Positions 37,555 through 47,490 are shown, counted from the stretch's first letter. The stretch is DNA of 64,000 nt from Mycolicibacter nonchromogenicus (GCF_002101775.1 NZ_LQPI01000039.1:124001-188000), one strand, 5' to 3'. Program-made: numbers and translations. Notes: generated from the letters alone by a model not told the origin.

Positions 37555-38211
37555 GGGCAGGGTGTGCTCGTCGGGGAACTTGCCGGTGGCCTGGAAGATG
37601 ACCCGGCGAGCAACCTCGACCGCATGGTCGGCGAACCGCTCGTAGAAACGGCCCAACAACGTCACGTCCACGGCGGCGGCCACGCCGTGGCGCCACTCCT
37701 TGTCCATCAGCACCGAAAACAGATGCCGGTGCAGGTCGTCCATCGCGTCGTCTTCTTCGCGGATCCGGGCGGCCTTCTCCGGGTCGCGCGACAACAGCAC
37801 CTCTTGTGCACTGTTGCCCAACTCGACTGCAAGCCTGCCCATTTCGGCGAAGTACCCGTTGACCTCTTCGGGCAGTGCGTGTTGGGGATGGCGCCGGCGG
37901 GTGATCTTGGCGACGTGCAGGGCCAACGCGCCCATCCGGTCGATGTCGGCCACTATCTGAATGGAACTGACGATGGCACGTAGATCGCCGGCGACCGGGG
38001 CCTGCAACGCCAGCAGCACGAAGGCGCTTTCCTCGGCGCGGGTGCTCATCGCGGCGATCTTCTCGTGATCGGTGATCACCTGCTCGGCCAGCATCAAGTC
38101 GGCTTGCAGCAGGGCCTGAGTGGCGCGTTCCATTGCTGCCCCGGCCAAGCCGCACATGGTGCCGAGCTGCTCAGCCAGATCCGAGAGCTGCTCATGGTAC
38201 GCGGTTCGCAT
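37543..38211 (-). CDS. phoY2: PhoU-family phosphate signalling protein PhoY2
   Basis: A 222-residue, all-helical protein with two PhoU repeats; metal-site segments are [13 protein letters not shown] and [14 protein letters not shown]. PhoY proteins restrain the SenX3-RegX3 system when Pst is active. It is Rv0821c by position. ATG 38211 is chosen because TAGGCT (38224-38219) ends 7 nt upstream and homologues start MRT; GTG 38217 would sit 1 nt from the box. It overlaps the end of hrpA by 12 bp in a tail-to-tail layout. Confidence 0.93.
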   Translation of the reverse strand: MRTAYHEQLSDLAEQLGTMCGLAGAAMERATQALLQADLMLAEQVITDHEKIAAMSTRAEESAFVLLALQAPVAGDLRAIVSSIQIVADIDRMGALALHVAKITRRRHPQHALPEEVNGYFAEMGRLAVELGNSAQEVLLSRDPEKAARIREEDDAMDDLHRHLFSVLMDKEWRHGVAAAVDVTLLGRFYERFADHAVEVARRVIFQATGKFPDEHTLPSSE

Positions 38212-38267
38212 GCCCACAAGCCTAGCCGTGGGCCGCCCTTCGCGCGGGTCCGGCGGGAGTGCGCCTA

Positions 38268-40532
38268 CTACTCGCAGGTGGTGTCGGCGGCGTTGGTGAC
38301 AGTCAGGTCGTCGGGAAGTTCGGTCGGCTCGACGTTGGCAGGGCGCATGAGTTGCACGCTGACCTGCGAGCCGCTGGCCGCGGGCTTGGTCACGGTGCGG
38401 AAGTCTGAGCCCAGGACCACGCGGACGATGTTGCCCAGTCCGCTGACCCGCTCGATCGGTGCGCCCGACAGCGCCGAGGAGACGGTGGCGGCGGCCTGTT
38501 CGTTACCGGGGGAGTACAACACCTTGGTGGCCTTGACGGTGCCGGGGTAGTCGTCGGCGTTGTCGACGTTGAAGCCCCACTGTTGCAGGCTTTCGGAGGT
38601 GGCGCCGGCCAGGCCGGTCTGATCGGTGGCGTTGGACACCCGCACCATGACCTCGGCGGGTGAGGTTGTGACCGCGTGCACCTGCTCGCTGAGAGGCCTG
38701 ACCGCCAGGTTGTCCTGCGATCCCGGCAGGGCGGTGGACGGAGTCGCGGGGCTGGCCGCCGTGGTGGAGGCCGAGGTGGCGTTGTGGTCGTTCTCGCCGG
38801 GCAGGGGGTCGTCGTTGATGATGGCGTCGAACAGTGCCCGCATGTCGTCCATCCGGGGGACCTCGTCGCCGTTCTCATCGGTCTCGCTGGTCGGAACCGT
38901 GACGAAGGTGATGTGCCCGGCGGCGACCTTCTGCAACGACTGGCCGAGGTTGACCAGGTCCTTGGTGGTGACGTTGTCCACCGAGCTGTCGCCGATGAAC
39001 ATGTTGACCACGTTGTTGAGCTTGGTCGGTGAGAAGAAGGTGTTGGTGGAGATCAACGAGCGCAGCAGGGACGACAAGAACAGCTGCTGGCGCTTGATGC
39101 GGCCGTAGTCGCCGTTGTCCTCGGTGGTGACGTGACGAGCCCGCACGTAGTTCAGCGCGGTCGCGCCGTTGACTCGCTGGCGTCCGGTCTCCTCGAGGAC
39201 GCTGCCCAGCACCAGGTCATACAGCGGGCTGGGGGTACACACCTCGACACCGCCGAGCGCGTCGACCATCTTGCCGAATCCCACGAAGTCGACGGCCATG
39301 AACCGGTTGATCGCCAGACCGGACAGTTTCTGGATCTCCTTGACCAGGCACTTCGGTCCGCCGAAAGCGTACGTCGAGTTCAGCTTCGTCTCGGTGTAGA
39401 CGATCTCGTCGCCGTAGGTTCCGGTTTCCTCGTCATAAATCGGCCCGTATGTGCCGGTCGCGGAGTTCCAGGCCTCGCACTGGATCGGGGTGATCGCCAA
39501 GTCGCGGGGGAACGACACCACCACCACGCGCTTACGGTTGGCCGGAATGTTGACCAGCATGATCGTGTCGGAACGAGCCCCGTCGGCGTCCTCGGTGCTG
39601 CCGGCCCCGATCGCGCTGTTGGCGCCGGCGCGGGTGTCAGCGCCGACGATCAGGAAGTTCTCGTCGCCGTATTGGCCGGCCGCATCGAGAATGTCGTGCG
39701 AGTCGGGGTCCAGGGCGCTGACGTGGTTGAGGCTGCGGTTCTTCGATGAGCTCCACTGCCAGGCCGATCCGGTCAGCACCAGTGCGAGGATCGCCATCAT
39801 GGCAGCCACTGCCCGGCCCGCGAGCTTCGCTCGGTGGTGGGGTGCGTGCGGGTGCGGTTCAGCTGTGTCGGGATCGATGCGCACCGGCGGTATCTCGGGC
39901 GCGACGTCCGGCGTTTCGGCGAGGCTCGACGGCAGCAACTCGGTGGTGGCCGCCGACTCGTCCCAGTCGGGGGCGTCGGCCGGCTCGAGTGATGTGCCGT
40001 GGATGAGGTCGAGGTCGGGCACTTCCGACGGGTAGGCCAGTTCGACGAGGTCGGGCGCCGTGGCGGGCGCATCGGCGATTTCGACCGCCTGCTGCTCGGA
40101 TACGACGGTGGGCTCCAGCGGCTCGGCGGGCTCGCCGTGCTCGAGGGGCTCGCCGTGTTCACCGTGCTCGACCTGTTCACCGTGCTCGACCTGCTCGACC
40201 TGCTCGACCTGCTCGCCGGGCTCGCCGGGCTCGACGAATTCGGCCGCTTCGCGGTGCTCGGGGCGGGCTGAGGCGGCCCGGCGTTGGCTGCGCCCGCCGG
40301 AGGGCGGCGGGTCGGCGTTGACCTTGGCGATGAGATCGGCGACGCTCACCGTCCCGTTGCGGCGCCGAGAGGCGTTTCGCCGGTGTGGAGCCGCGGGGGT
40401 GTCCGCCGACGGGTTCTGCCAGCGTTCCCAGGGTGCGGGCCCAGGCGGCGTCATCGTCATCAGCTGGCGGTCGCCGTCATCGTGCCCCTCCGGCGCCCAG
40501 CGGCCAGGAGTGGCGTTATCGCCGTCACTCAT
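38268..40532 (-). CDS. LytR-CpsA-Psr (LCP) family cell-wall ligase with repetitive acidic N-terminus
   Basis: A 754-residue membrane protein matching Rv0822c by position. A cytoplasmic region of about 237 residues is followed by one helix (about 238-258) and the extracellular LCP domain with [20 protein letters not shown] and FPRDLAI; catalytic-type Arg and Asp residues are present in these. A LytR_C domain is near the end ([14 protein letters not shown]). LCP enzymes join arabinogalactan to peptidoglycan. Residues 101-142 are an E/P/G/H-rich repeat of EPGE, QVE and HGE units. Confidence 0.92.
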   Translation of the reverse strand: MSDGDNATPGRWAPEGHDDGDRQLMTMTPPGPAPWERWQNPSADTPAAPHRRNASRRRNGTVSVADLIAKVNADPPPSGGRSQRRAASARPEHREAAEFVEPGEPGEQVEQVEQVEHGEQVEHGEHGEPLEHGEPAEPLEPTVVSEQQAVEIADAPATAPDLVELAYPSEVPDLDLIHGTSLEPADAPDWDESAATTELLPSSLAETPDVAPEIPPVRIDPDTAEPHPHAPHHRAKLAGRAVAAMMAILALVLTGSAWQWSSSKNRSLNHVSALDPDSHDILDAAGQYGDENFLIVGADTRAGANSAIGAGSTEDADGARSDTIMLVNIPANRKRVVVVSFPRDLAITPIQCEAWNSATGTYGPIYDEETGTYGDEIVYTETKLNSTYAFGGPKCLVKEIQKLSGLAINRFMAVDFVGFGKMVDALGGVEVCTPSPLYDLVLGSVLEETGRQRVNGATALNYVRARHVTTEDNGDYGRIKRQQLFLSSLLRSLISTNTFFSPTKLNNVVNMFIGDSSVDNVTTKDLVNLGQSLQKVAAGHITFVTVPTSETDENGDEVPRMDDMRALFDAIINDDPLPGENDHNATSASTTAASPATPSTALPGSQDNLAVRPLSEQVHAVTTSPAEVMVRVSNATDQTGLAGATSESLQQWGFNVDNADDYPGTVKATKVLYSPGNEQAAATVSSALSGAPIERVSGLGNIVRVVLGSDFRTVTKPAASGSQVSVQLMRPANVEPTELPDDLTVTNAADTTCE

Positions 40533-40631
40533 GTCCTGTGGGGCCTCCGAGTCCTCGATATCGGCGCGTGTCGCTCACATGCCGATTCGGTGCGGATGAT
40601 CGCCATTGGTCTCCGCACCTGCGTCCGCCCC

Positions 40632-40669
40632 GCAGAGACGATCTCTGCCTGGGGTAATAAGCTACTTAT
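40632..40669. promoter_or_regulatory. Two palindromes upstream of the LCP gene
   Basis: The 182-bp gap between dusB and the LCP gene holds GCAGAGA-CGA-TCTCTGC (40632-40648) and, 8 bp on, ATAAG-CTA-CTTAT (40657-40669). They could be operators of the LCP promoter, or, on the plus strand, folded RNA. No other gene is seen in the gap. Confidence 0.4.
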
Positions 40670-40714
40670 CCTACTGAGAACTTGCCAGACACGCGATGTC
40701 GACAAAGTCTCATT

Positions 40715-41869
40715 TCAGCCACCTGAGTGCATAATGTCCGCTCCGGCCGGCACCGCACAGTCGTCGGGGTCCTCCAGCCACCCTTCGGGCAGGCTGACCT
40801 TGGCCGGCGATCCCTGGCGCCCCCGGGGGCCGGTGGCGGCCTTGGGGAAGGGGACCGAGCCGTCCAGCTGCTGCAGCAGCTCGTCGAGCTGGGACAGCGT
40901 GGTCACCATCGCCAGCGCGCGCCGCAGCTCCGAACCAGCGGGGAATCCGTGCAGGTACCAGGCGACGTGCTTGCGGATCTCGCGCATGCCCTTGTCCTCG
41001 CCGAAGTGCTGGGCCAGCAACTCGCCGTGACGGCGGATGATGTCGGCGACTTCGCCCAAGGTGGGTGGGGTGGGGGCGGGGCGGCCCGCGAAAGCCGCCG
41101 AGAGCTCGCCGAACAACCAGGGGCGCCCCAGGCAGCCGCGGCCTATCACCACACCGTCGCAGCCGGTGGCCGCCATCATGGCCAGGGCGTCGCCCGCCTC
41201 GAAGATGTCGCCGTTGCCCAGCACGGGGATGGAACGGACCTGCGACTTGAGTGCCGCGATCTGCTCCCAGTCGGCCGTTCCGGAGTAGCGTTGCGCCGCG
41301 GTCCGGGCGTGCAGAGCCACCGCCGCGGCCCCCTCGCTCTCGGCGATGCGCCCGGCGTCCAGATGGGTGTGGGTGGCGTCGTCGATGCCGATCCGGAACT
41401 TGACGGTCACGGGAATGTCGGTGCCGGCAGTGCCGCGCACCGCTGCGGCGACGATATTGCCGAACAGCCGGCGCTTGTAGGGCAGCGCCGACCCGCCGCC
41501 GAGACGGGTCACCTTGGGCACCGGGCAGCCGAAATTCATGTCGATGTGGTCAGCAAGGCCCTCGTCGGCGATCATCTTCGCCGCGGCATAGGTGGTGTCG
41601 GGGTCGACGGTGTAGAGCTGCAGCGAGCGCGGTGACTCATCCGGCCCGAACGTCGTCATGTGCAGGGTGGCCGGATGCCGTTCGACCAGCGCCCGTGCAG
41701 TGACCATCTCGCAGACATAGAGCCCGCTGACCGTGCCGGCCCGGGACTGTTCCAGCTCGCGGCAGAGCGTACGGAAGGCGACGTTGGTGACGCCGGCCAT
41801 CGGGGCCAGCACGACGGGACTGGCAAGCTGGAGCGAACCGATCCGCAGCGCAGGCCGCGTTGCGACCAG
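40715..41869 (-). CDS. dusB: tRNA-dihydrouridine synthase DusB (start uncertain)
   Basis: An FMN-dependent enzyme that reduces uridine in tRNA; Rv0823c by position. The fold is complete from ALRIG and VVLAPMAGVTN, with the catalytic Cys in MNFGCPVPK, the lysine in VTVKFRIG and the C-terminal FMN phosphate site NGDIF...VVIGRGCLGRPWLF, cited in part. No ATG, GTG or TTG in this frame lies between GTG 41986 (103 bp inside desA1) and GTG 41812 (inside the first strand). I place the start at CTG 41869, 15 bp after the desA1 stop, as the most sensible size. Confidence 0.85.
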   Translation of the reverse strand: MVATRPALRIGSLQLASPVVLAPMAGVTNVAFRTLCRELEQSRAGTVSGLYVCEMVTARALVERHPATLHMTTFGPDESPRSLQLYTVDPDTTYAAAKMIADEGLADHIDMNFGCPVPKVTRLGGGSALPYKRRLFGNIVAAAVRGTAGTDIPVTVKFRIGIDDATHTHLDAGRIAESEGAAAVALHARTAAQRYSGTADWEQIAALKSQVRSIPVLGNGDIFEAGDALAMMAATGCDGVVIGRGCLGRPWLFGELSAAFAGRPAPTPPTLGEVADIIRRHGELLAQHFGEDKGMREIRKHVAWYLHGFPAGSELRRALAMVTTLSQLDELLQQLDGSVPFPKAATGPRGRQGSPAKVSLPEGWLEDPDDCAVPAGADIMHSGG

Positions 41870-41883
41870 GTCGCCGCCATGAG

Positions 41884-42885
41884 CTACGGCGCTGATGGCT
41901 CCAACACCTTCTTGGCGGCGCGCTTCTCGGCCATCTTGGCCTCCCGCTCGAGCCGGCGCTGCTTGGCCAGCTCGAACTTCTCGCACGTGTCGTCCAGTTC
42001 GGCGACGATCTTGCCGATCAACTCTTGGTAGCGGGCCGCCTCGCCGGTGAACTCCCGCTCGAGGATTCCCCACTTCTTCAGCACCGGCATCACCACGTCG
42101 TCGCGGTGGATGATCGGGTCGTAGACGCCGCCGACCGCGATGATGACCGCCTTGCGGCGGAACTCGGGGACGACGAATCCGGGCATCTGGAAGTTGGCCA
42201 GCACGCGGTGCAGCGAGCGCATCGCCTGTTGCGGGGCGATGTCGAAGCCGACGGCGCTGATGTCGCGGTAGAAGATCATGTGCAGGTTCTCGTCGTGCGA
42301 GATCCGCGCCAGCAGCTGGTCGGCGATGGGGTCGTTGCAGGCCTGGCCGGTGTTGCGGTGCGAGATCCGGGTGGCCAGTTCCTGGAAGCTCACGTAGATG
42401 ACCGAGTCGAACAGGCTTTCGGCGAACAGGTCGTCTTGGACCTGGTGGTTCTGGCCCGGGCTGAAGCCGCGGTTGACGGTCTCCATCCGCAGTGTTTCCA
42501 GTTCGATGGGGTCGCAGTTGCGCGTGACCACCAGGTAGTCGCGCAGCGCGATGCCGTGGCGGTTCTCCTCGGCGGTCCAGCGGTTGACCCAGGTGCCCCA
42601 CGGGGCGTCCATGGTGAAGTTCATCGCGATCTCGCGGTGATACGACGGCAGGTTGTCCTCGGTCAGCAGGTTCTGCACCATTGCCGTCCGGGCGACCTCG
42701 GACAGTTTCGACTGCTCAGGATGCCAATCCTGACCGCCGAGCGCGTAGTAGTTCTTGCCCTCCGACCAGGGAATGTAGTCGTGGGGGTTCCAGTCCTTGG
42801 CCATGGAGAAGTGTCGGTTGATGAGTTTCTCTACGACGGGCTCGAGCTCGTGCAGCAGCTCCAGGTCAGTCCATTCCCGCGTCAT
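41884..42885 (-). CDS. desA1: Acyl-ACP desaturase DesA1
   Basis: A 333-residue soluble diiron desaturase, Rv0824c by position, acting in mycolic-acid precursor synthesis. The ferritin-like ligands are visible: E76, E107-x2-H110 (EENRH), E169 and E199-x2-H202 (DENLH). The C-terminus is a charged helix rich in Lys, Glu and Arg. Length is standard. The 186-bp upstream gap contains AT-rich promoter-like sequence (AATATATCTGTG near 42927). It shares its stop region with the dusB leader. Confidence 0.95.
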   Translation of the reverse strand: MTREWTDLELLHELEPVVEKLINRHFSMAKDWNPHDYIPWSEGKNYYALGGQDWHPEQSKLSEVARTAMVQNLLTEDNLPSYHREIAMNFTMDAPWGTWVNRWTAEENRHGIALRDYLVVTRNCDPIELETLRMETVNRGFSPGQNHQVQDDLFAESLFDSVIYVSFQELATRISHRNTGQACNDPIADQLLARISHDENLHMIFYRDISAVGFDIAPQQAMRSLHRVLANFQMPGFVVPEFRRKAVIIAVGGVYDPIIHRDDVVMPVLKKWGILEREFTGEAARYQELIGKIVAELDDTCEKFELAKQRRLEREAKMAEKRAAKKVLEPSAP

Positions 42886-43071
42886 GCCAGCTCCCCAGAT
42901 ATCTGTGTCGACTAGTTGCAGGCAATATATCTGTGTCTGTCGGTAGCATCAAGTTTTCCGGTGCGTGTTCGGGCCGGCTGAATCGATCGCTGCGCCGCGC
43001 AGGGGCAGGCGACCGCGGCAAATTCGCCGATGGTGGGCCGACGCGTCGCCTCCGATCATGGTGAGACGAAC

Positions 43072-44724
43072 TCAGGCGTCGACGTCCATCTCGACGAGGA
43101 CCCGGCGCAGCAGCTTGCCCGTCGCATTGCGCGGCAGCACGTCGACGAACACCACGTCGCGTGGGACCTTGTGCCGGGCCAGGTTCTCCTTGACGTGGAG
43201 CTTGATCGCCTCCGGGTCCTTCTCCGCGCCGGGTTCGGGGACGATGAAGGCCCGTAGCCGCTTCCCGAACTCGACGTCGTCGACACCGACCACCGCGACC
43301 TCGGCGACGTCGGGCCGGGCTTCCAGCAGGTTCTCGACCTCCTGGGGATAGACGTTCTCTCCACCCGAGACGATCATGTCGTCGTCGCGTCCGTCCACGA
43401 ACAGCAGTCCGTCGTCGTTGAAATGACCCATGTCCCCGCTGGACATGTAGCCGTCGATGATCTGCTTGCTGCGGCCGTCGGTGTATCCGGAGAACGGGGC
43501 GCCGTTGCGCACGAAGATCCGGCCACGCCGGTTGCGGCCCTCGATGCGCCGGTCGTTCTCGTCAAACAGCACGACCTCGCAGGTGATCGGTGACCGGCCC
43601 GCGGTCCCCGGTGCGGCGCGCAGCTCGGCGGGGGTGGCGACGCTGGCGATGGCGCACTCGGTGGATCCGTACATGTTGTAAAGGACGTCGCCGAAGGTGT
43701 CCTGGATCCGGTTGGACAGCTCGGGGCTCAGCGCTGATCCGGCGATCAGGATCACCTTCAGCGACGAGGTGTCGTACTTGCCGATCACGTCCGGGCTCAG
43801 CTCGACGATCCGGTGCATCATCGTCGGGACCGCCACCAGCATGTCGGCCTTGTGGTCGGCGATGAGCCGCAGTGTCCCTTCGGCGTTGAAGCGCCGGGCG
43901 GTCACCACGTTGTTCCCGAACGCGGCGCCCGTGGTGTAGGTGGCCCATCCGGTGCTGTGGAAGATCGGCGACACGATCACCATGGTCCCCTTGTGCGGGA
44001 ACGGGATCCGGTCGACGATCTGGGCGGTAGCCAGTGGCGAGACGGTGTCGCGCGGCGCACCCTTGGGCAGGCCGGTGGTGCCGCTGGTCAGGATGACCGA
44101 TCCGCCGGCCTTCTCCGGCGGCGCCAGCGGCTCCGTGGAGTTCGCCGCAACGATCTCGTCGAGCGCCGGAACGCCCGCCGGACGTTGAGTTCCCTCGTCC
44201 ACCCAGGTCAGTACGCGAGGCATCGCGGCGGGAAGTGCGTCGAGGAGGCCGAGGAACTCGCTGTCGTGGAGAACCACGGCGACGTGCTCGCGCTGGCACA
44301 CCTCGGCGAACTGCGGCTTGGCGAAGCCGGTGTTCATCAGCACCATCCGTGCGCCGACCTTGCCGCACGCGGCCATGGTGAGGGCCAGGCCTCGGTGGTC
44401 GCGGCACAGCACGCCGACGACCGACCCCGCCGAGACTCCCAGCTCGCGCAGGCCGCGCGCCAGCGCCCAGGACTGGTCGTCAACCTCCCGGTACGTCAAC
44501 GTCCCACGCTCGTCGGTGATCGCGGGCAGGTCGGCGTACTTGCGGCCACCGACGATCGCCATCGTGGCCTGCGGGCCGTAGACCCGGGCGAACTTCGCCG
44601 TCTGGATCGACGACCTGAGATCACTGAGGTCGATCGTGCCGGTGTCGATCAGGCGCTTCACCGCCCGGCCGGACTCCGAAACGTGCCGCAGTTTCTGCCG
44701 AACACCACGCAGAGCGTCGGACAT
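43072..44724 (-). CDS. Fatty-acyl-CoA/AMP ligase (FadD12-like)
   Basis: A 550-residue ANL-superfamily enzyme that adenylates a fatty or other carboxylic acid and transfers it to CoA. The P-loop-like motif is LTSGTTGLPKGA, with YGSTE (A5), SGDMGHFNDDGLLFVDGR (A7) and the catalytic lysine in NATGKLLRR (A10). A GAGGAGG site precedes ATG 44724. It is most like FadD12-type long-chain ligases. It starts the leftward strand of the second island and is divergent from the SDR-Rieske-BVMO operon. Confidence 0.92.
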   Translation of the reverse strand: MSDALRGVRQKLRHVSESGRAVKRLIDTGTIDLSDLRSSIQTAKFARVYGPQATMAIVGGRKYADLPAITDERGTLTYREVDDQSWALARGLRELGVSAGSVVGVLCRDHRGLALTMAACGKVGARMVLMNTGFAKPQFAEVCQREHVAVVLHDSEFLGLLDALPAAMPRVLTWVDEGTQRPAGVPALDEIVAANSTEPLAPPEKAGGSVILTSGTTGLPKGAPRDTVSPLATAQIVDRIPFPHKGTMVIVSPIFHSTGWATYTTGAAFGNNVVTARRFNAEGTLRLIADHKADMLVAVPTMMHRIVELSPDVIGKYDTSSLKVILIAGSALSPELSNRIQDTFGDVLYNMYGSTECAIASVATPAELRAAPGTAGRSPITCEVVLFDENDRRIEGRNRRGRIFVRNGAPFSGYTDGRSKQIIDGYMSSGDMGHFNDDGLLFVDGRDDDMIVSGGENVYPQEVENLLEARPDVAEVAVVGVDDVEFGKRLRAFIVPEPGAEKDPEAIKLHVKENLARHKVPRDVVFVDVLPRNATGKLLRRVLVEMDVDA

Positions 44725-44780
44725 CGGTAAGCCTCCTCGGGGTCAGGTCGCTGGGAAGTCAACGTAGCAAGGTGCCGGGG

Positions 44781-44891
44781 CCGGCCCGCCCGCTATCGCC
44801 AAGCCGGCCCGCCGGCTATCGCCAAGCCGGCCCGCCATCGCCAAGCCGGCCCGCCCGCTATCGCCGAGCCCGCCCGCCCGCTATCGCCGAG
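44781..44891 (+). repeat. 23-bp minisatellite, five units
   Basis: Units of CCGGCCCGCCCGCTATCGCC plus AAG or GAG repeat at 44781, 44804, 44827, 44846 and 44869; the third is a 19-bp shortened version. It lies within the 511-bp gene-free gap between fadD and the SDR gene. The open frames across it are low-complexity Pro/Arg and are not believed to be genes. Slippage expansion is the likely origin. Confidence 0.85.
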
Positions 44892-44944
44892 CCGGAATCG
44901 TGCGACACGACACGCGCTGAGCTCGTCGCGAGATTCCGGCTCGG
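44887..44944. repeat. Long inverted repeat next to the minisatellite
   Basis: CCGAGCCGGAATC (44887-44899) is perfectly complementary to GATTCCGGCTCGG (44932-44944), spaced by 32 nt rich in CGACACG/GTCGCG-type sequence that can pair further. Such a strong structure could be a terminator, a repetitive palindromic element or a former mobile-element end. It begins within the last minisatellite unit. The rest of the gap to 45131 shows no gene. Confidence 0.7.
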
Positions 44945-45131
44945 ACCCCGCTTAGGCCATTGCGACACGGCTGCCGTTCATGATCCCGGGGCGCAGCAGG
45001 CTCGGTCTGCCGTTGCGGCGCGACGTACGGCGACGCGCTGGCCAGGGGCGACTACACCCCCCGAATTGGTCCAGACAATAGGGCCGGTGGGCCTCGCCGG
45101 CTGTGCTCTTGACTCTGCGCTCGCCGCTGCG

Positions 45132-45177
45132 GAATAGTATTCTTCAGAACGAAGAATGACATATGTTGTCCGGACAA
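45132..45177. promoter_or_regulatory. Cluster of three palindromes before the SDR-Rieske-BVMO operon
   Basis: GAATA-G-TATTC (45132-45142), ATTCTTC-N5-GAAGAAT (45139-45157) and TTGTCCGGACAA (45166-45177) follow each other 59-104 bp upstream of ATG 45236. The first shares its GAATA-N-TATTC core with the operator at 52816-52838, so one regulator may control both operons. The local AT-rich patch (ACATATGTT) is a likely promoter region. Confidence 0.6.
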
Positions 45178-45235
45178 ATTCGTGACCTCGGCGCCGCCGG
45201 GGCGAATTGCGGTCTATGCCAGGTGAAAGCGGGTC

Positions 45236-46117
45236 ATGGCGGATCACTGCACTCCTCCCAGCCTGTCGAGCGATTTCACTCCCCTGGACCTTCACGGCCG
45301 GGTGGTGGTGGTCTCGGGCGCCGGCGGTGGCGGGATCGGCACGACGGTCACCGCGCTGGCGGCACGGGCAGGTGCCACCGTGATCGCGGTGAGCCGCTCG
45401 CAGGAAAACCTCCGCGAGCACGTCGCGCCGTTGGCGCAACAGGGTCTGTCGGTGATACCCGTGGCGGCCGACGCGTCCACCGATGAGGGCGTCGCCACGG
45501 TGCTCGAGGCGGCGCAGCGGGCCGACGGCCAGCTCTATGGACTGGTCAATGTCGCCGGTGGTGCGGAGCCGGCGACGTGGATGCCGTCGACCCGGGTGAC
45601 GCGCGCCGACTGGCGAAAGCTCTTCACGCAAAACCTGGAGACGGCGTTTTTCATGAGCCGCGCAGTCGCCGCCGCACTGGTGGCCGAGCAGCGGCCGGGC
45701 TCGATCGTGTCGATCTCCTCAATCAGTGGGATGAACACCGCGCCGTTCCACATCGCCTACGGCACCGCCAAGGCCGCGATCGTCGCGATGACCCGCACCA
45801 TGGCAGTCGAACTGGCAGCGGCCGGAATTCGGGTCAACGCGGTGGCGCCGGGAGTCACCGCCACCGCAGCCTCGGCCACCTACACCGACGACGACCCCGA
45901 TCGCGACCTGCGGGCTATCGCCATGGGGCGCCGTGGCCAGCCGGAGGAACAGGCCGGTCCGATCCTGTTTCTGCTCTCCGACCTGGCCAGCTACATCACC
46001 GGGCAGACCCTGCTGGTCGACGGAGGGCTCAACCTCAAGTGGAGTCACCTCGGCGCTGACAACACTTCGCTGTTCCTCAAGGACGACACCTTCCGCGCTG
46101 CGATAAGGAGGATGTGA
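45236..46117 (+). CDS. Short-chain dehydrogenase/reductase (SDR)
   Basis: A 293-residue SDR. The cofactor loop is SGAGGGGIGTT near residue 27 and the catalytic set is Ser in SISSISGM with Y-x3-K in AYGTAKAA. The C-terminus extends about 30 residues beyond the usual LLVDGGLNL end. It begins an operon followed by Rieske and BVMO genes with 1-bp and 4-bp overlaps, so it likely oxidises the Rieske hydroxylation product to a ketone, the BVMO substrate. ATG 45236 is chosen by the start of homology. Confidence 0.9.
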   Translation: MADHCTPPSLSSDFTPLDLHGRVVVVSGAGGGGIGTTVTALAARAGATVIAVSRSQENLREHVAPLAQQGLSVIPVAADASTDEGVATVLEAAQRADGQLYGLVNVAGGAEPATWMPSTRVTRADWRKLFTQNLETAFFMSRAVAAALVAEQRPGSIVSISSISGMNTAPFHIAYGTAKAAIVAMTRTMAVELAAAGIRVNAVAPGVTATAASATYTDDDPDRDLRAIAMGRRGQPEEQAGPILFLLSDLASYITGQTLLVDGGLNLKWSHLGADNTSLFLKDDTFRAAIRRM

Positions 46118-47490
46118 TGACCCAGGGTTCAGACGAAGAACTCGCCAGCCCCGTCATGATCGGTGCGCAGGCCTACACCTGCCCGGACTACGCCCGTGCC
46201 GAGCGAGACAAGTTGTGGCGCAAGGTGTGGCAGCAGGTGGGCCGGGTCGAGGATCTGCCGGAGGTGGGCAGTTACCTCACCTACGACATCCTCGACGATT
46301 CGATCCTCGTCGTCCGTACCGGACCCAACGAGTTTCGGGCTCACTACAACGTCTGCATGCACCGTGGCCGCCGCTTGGTCGACACCCCCGCCGGGGCGAA
46401 GAACGCCTGCGCGCGCGCCCGCAAGTCGTTCGTCTGCGGTTTCCACGGCTGGACCTACGGACTCGACGGGGCCTGCACCCACATTCGTGAACAGGACGAC
46501 TGGCAGGGCACGCTGACACCGGAGAACACCCATCTGGGTTCGGTGCGGGTCGACACCTGGGGCGGCTGGCTCTGGATCAACATGGACCCCGACGGCGAAT
46601 CGCTGGCCGACTACCTGTTTCCGGCCGCGAAGATCCTCGAACCGTTCGGCCTGGAGAACATGCGCTACAAGTGGCGCAGGTGGCTGGAGTTCGACTGCAA
46701 TTGGAAGGTCGCCATGGAGGCCTTCAACGAGACCTACCACGTCTATACGACCCATCCGGAGTTCAACAAGTTCGGCGAGTTCAAGGGTTGGGCGCGTGTG
46801 CAGGGCAAGCACAGCAACCTCGGTTACGACGCGCCCGACGATCTGGAGGCGACCAAGTCCAAGATCCGGCTGGGGACCGGCGCCGACCCGCGAGTGTCGA
46901 CCGCGGAGATGCAGGTCTACACCATGGAGGAGACCAACGCCACCACCACCGCAACCCTGGTGAACGCAGCCAAGCGACTGGTCGATGAGCTGCCCGAGGG
47001 CACGCCGGCAGACAAGGTCCTCGAACACTGGCTGGCGTCGGCGCGCCGCGACGACGCGGCCCGCGGGGTCATCTGGCCGACGATTCCCACCGATGTGCTC
47101 GGTCAGGCCGGCACCGCCTGGCAGATCTTCCCGAACTTCCAGATCGGCCAGGGGCTCACCAGCGCCCTGTGCTACAGCGCGCGGCCACACCCGAGCTACA
47201 ACCCCGACAAGTGCATCTTCGAAGTCTCGGTGTTCGAGCTCTTTCCCAAAGGCGAAGAACCGCAGACGGAATGGGTGCACACACCGGTCGGCGACCCGGG
47301 CTGGCGCTCGGTTCTCCCGCAGGACTTCTCCAACATGGCAGCGGTGCAGCAGGGGATGAAATCACTCGGCTATCCCGGCGCCAAACCCAACCCCTACCGG
47401 GAGCGGGCCATCGTCAACCTGCACCACCAGCTGTCGAAATACATGGGCGTCGGTGCGCCTGAAGAAATCCCGACAGGAAGTGATCGATGA
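46117..47490 (+). CDS. Rieske non-heme iron oxygenase, alpha subunit
   Basis: A 457-residue ring-hydroxylating oxygenase. The Rieske ligands are C80-x-H82 (CMHRGR) and C107-x2-H110 (CGFHGW); the mononuclear iron ligands are E205-T-Y-H208-x4-H213. ATG 46117 has AAGGAGG 5 nt upstream and overlaps the SDR stop by one base; GTG 46114 is possible. It belongs to a different branch from the island-1 Rieske proteins, with a C-terminal extension and no small helical partner. The reductase at 51788-52786 is the likely electron donor. Confidence 0.93.
   Translation: MTQGSDEELASPVMIGAQAYTCPDYARAERDKLWRKVWQQVGRVEDLPEVGSYLTYDILDDSILVVRTGPNEFRAHYNVCMHRGRRLVDTPAGAKNACARARKSFVCGFHGWTYGLDGACTHIREQDDWQGTLTPENTHLGSVRVDTWGGWLWINMDPDGESLADYLFPAAKILEPFGLENMRYKWRRWLEFDCNWKVAMEAFNETYHVYTTHPEFNKFGEFKGWARVQGKHSNLGYDAPDDLEATKSKIRLGTGADPRVSTAEMQVYTMEETNATTTATLVNAAKRLVDELPEGTPADKVLEHWLASARRDDAARGVIWPTIPTDVLGQAGTAWQIFPNFQIGQGLTSALCYSARPHPSYNPDKCIFEVSVFELFPKGEEPQTEWVHTPVGDPGWRSVLPQDFSNMAAVQQGMKSLGYPGAKPNPYRERAIVNLHHQLSKYMGVGAPEEIPTGSDR

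Noticed and set aside
41656..41880. ATG at 41880 as the dusB start
   Set aside because: It is in the wrong frame; its product is Trp/Ser/Arg-rich and unlike Dus proteins.
44945..45131. Possible tRNA or small RNA in the gene-free gap
   Set aside because: No cloverleaf, TTCGA-type loop or CCA end could be drawn.
44772..45137. Open frame over the minisatellite as a gene
   Set aside because: The product is a Pro/Arg/Ala low-complexity repeat with no ribosome site or homology.
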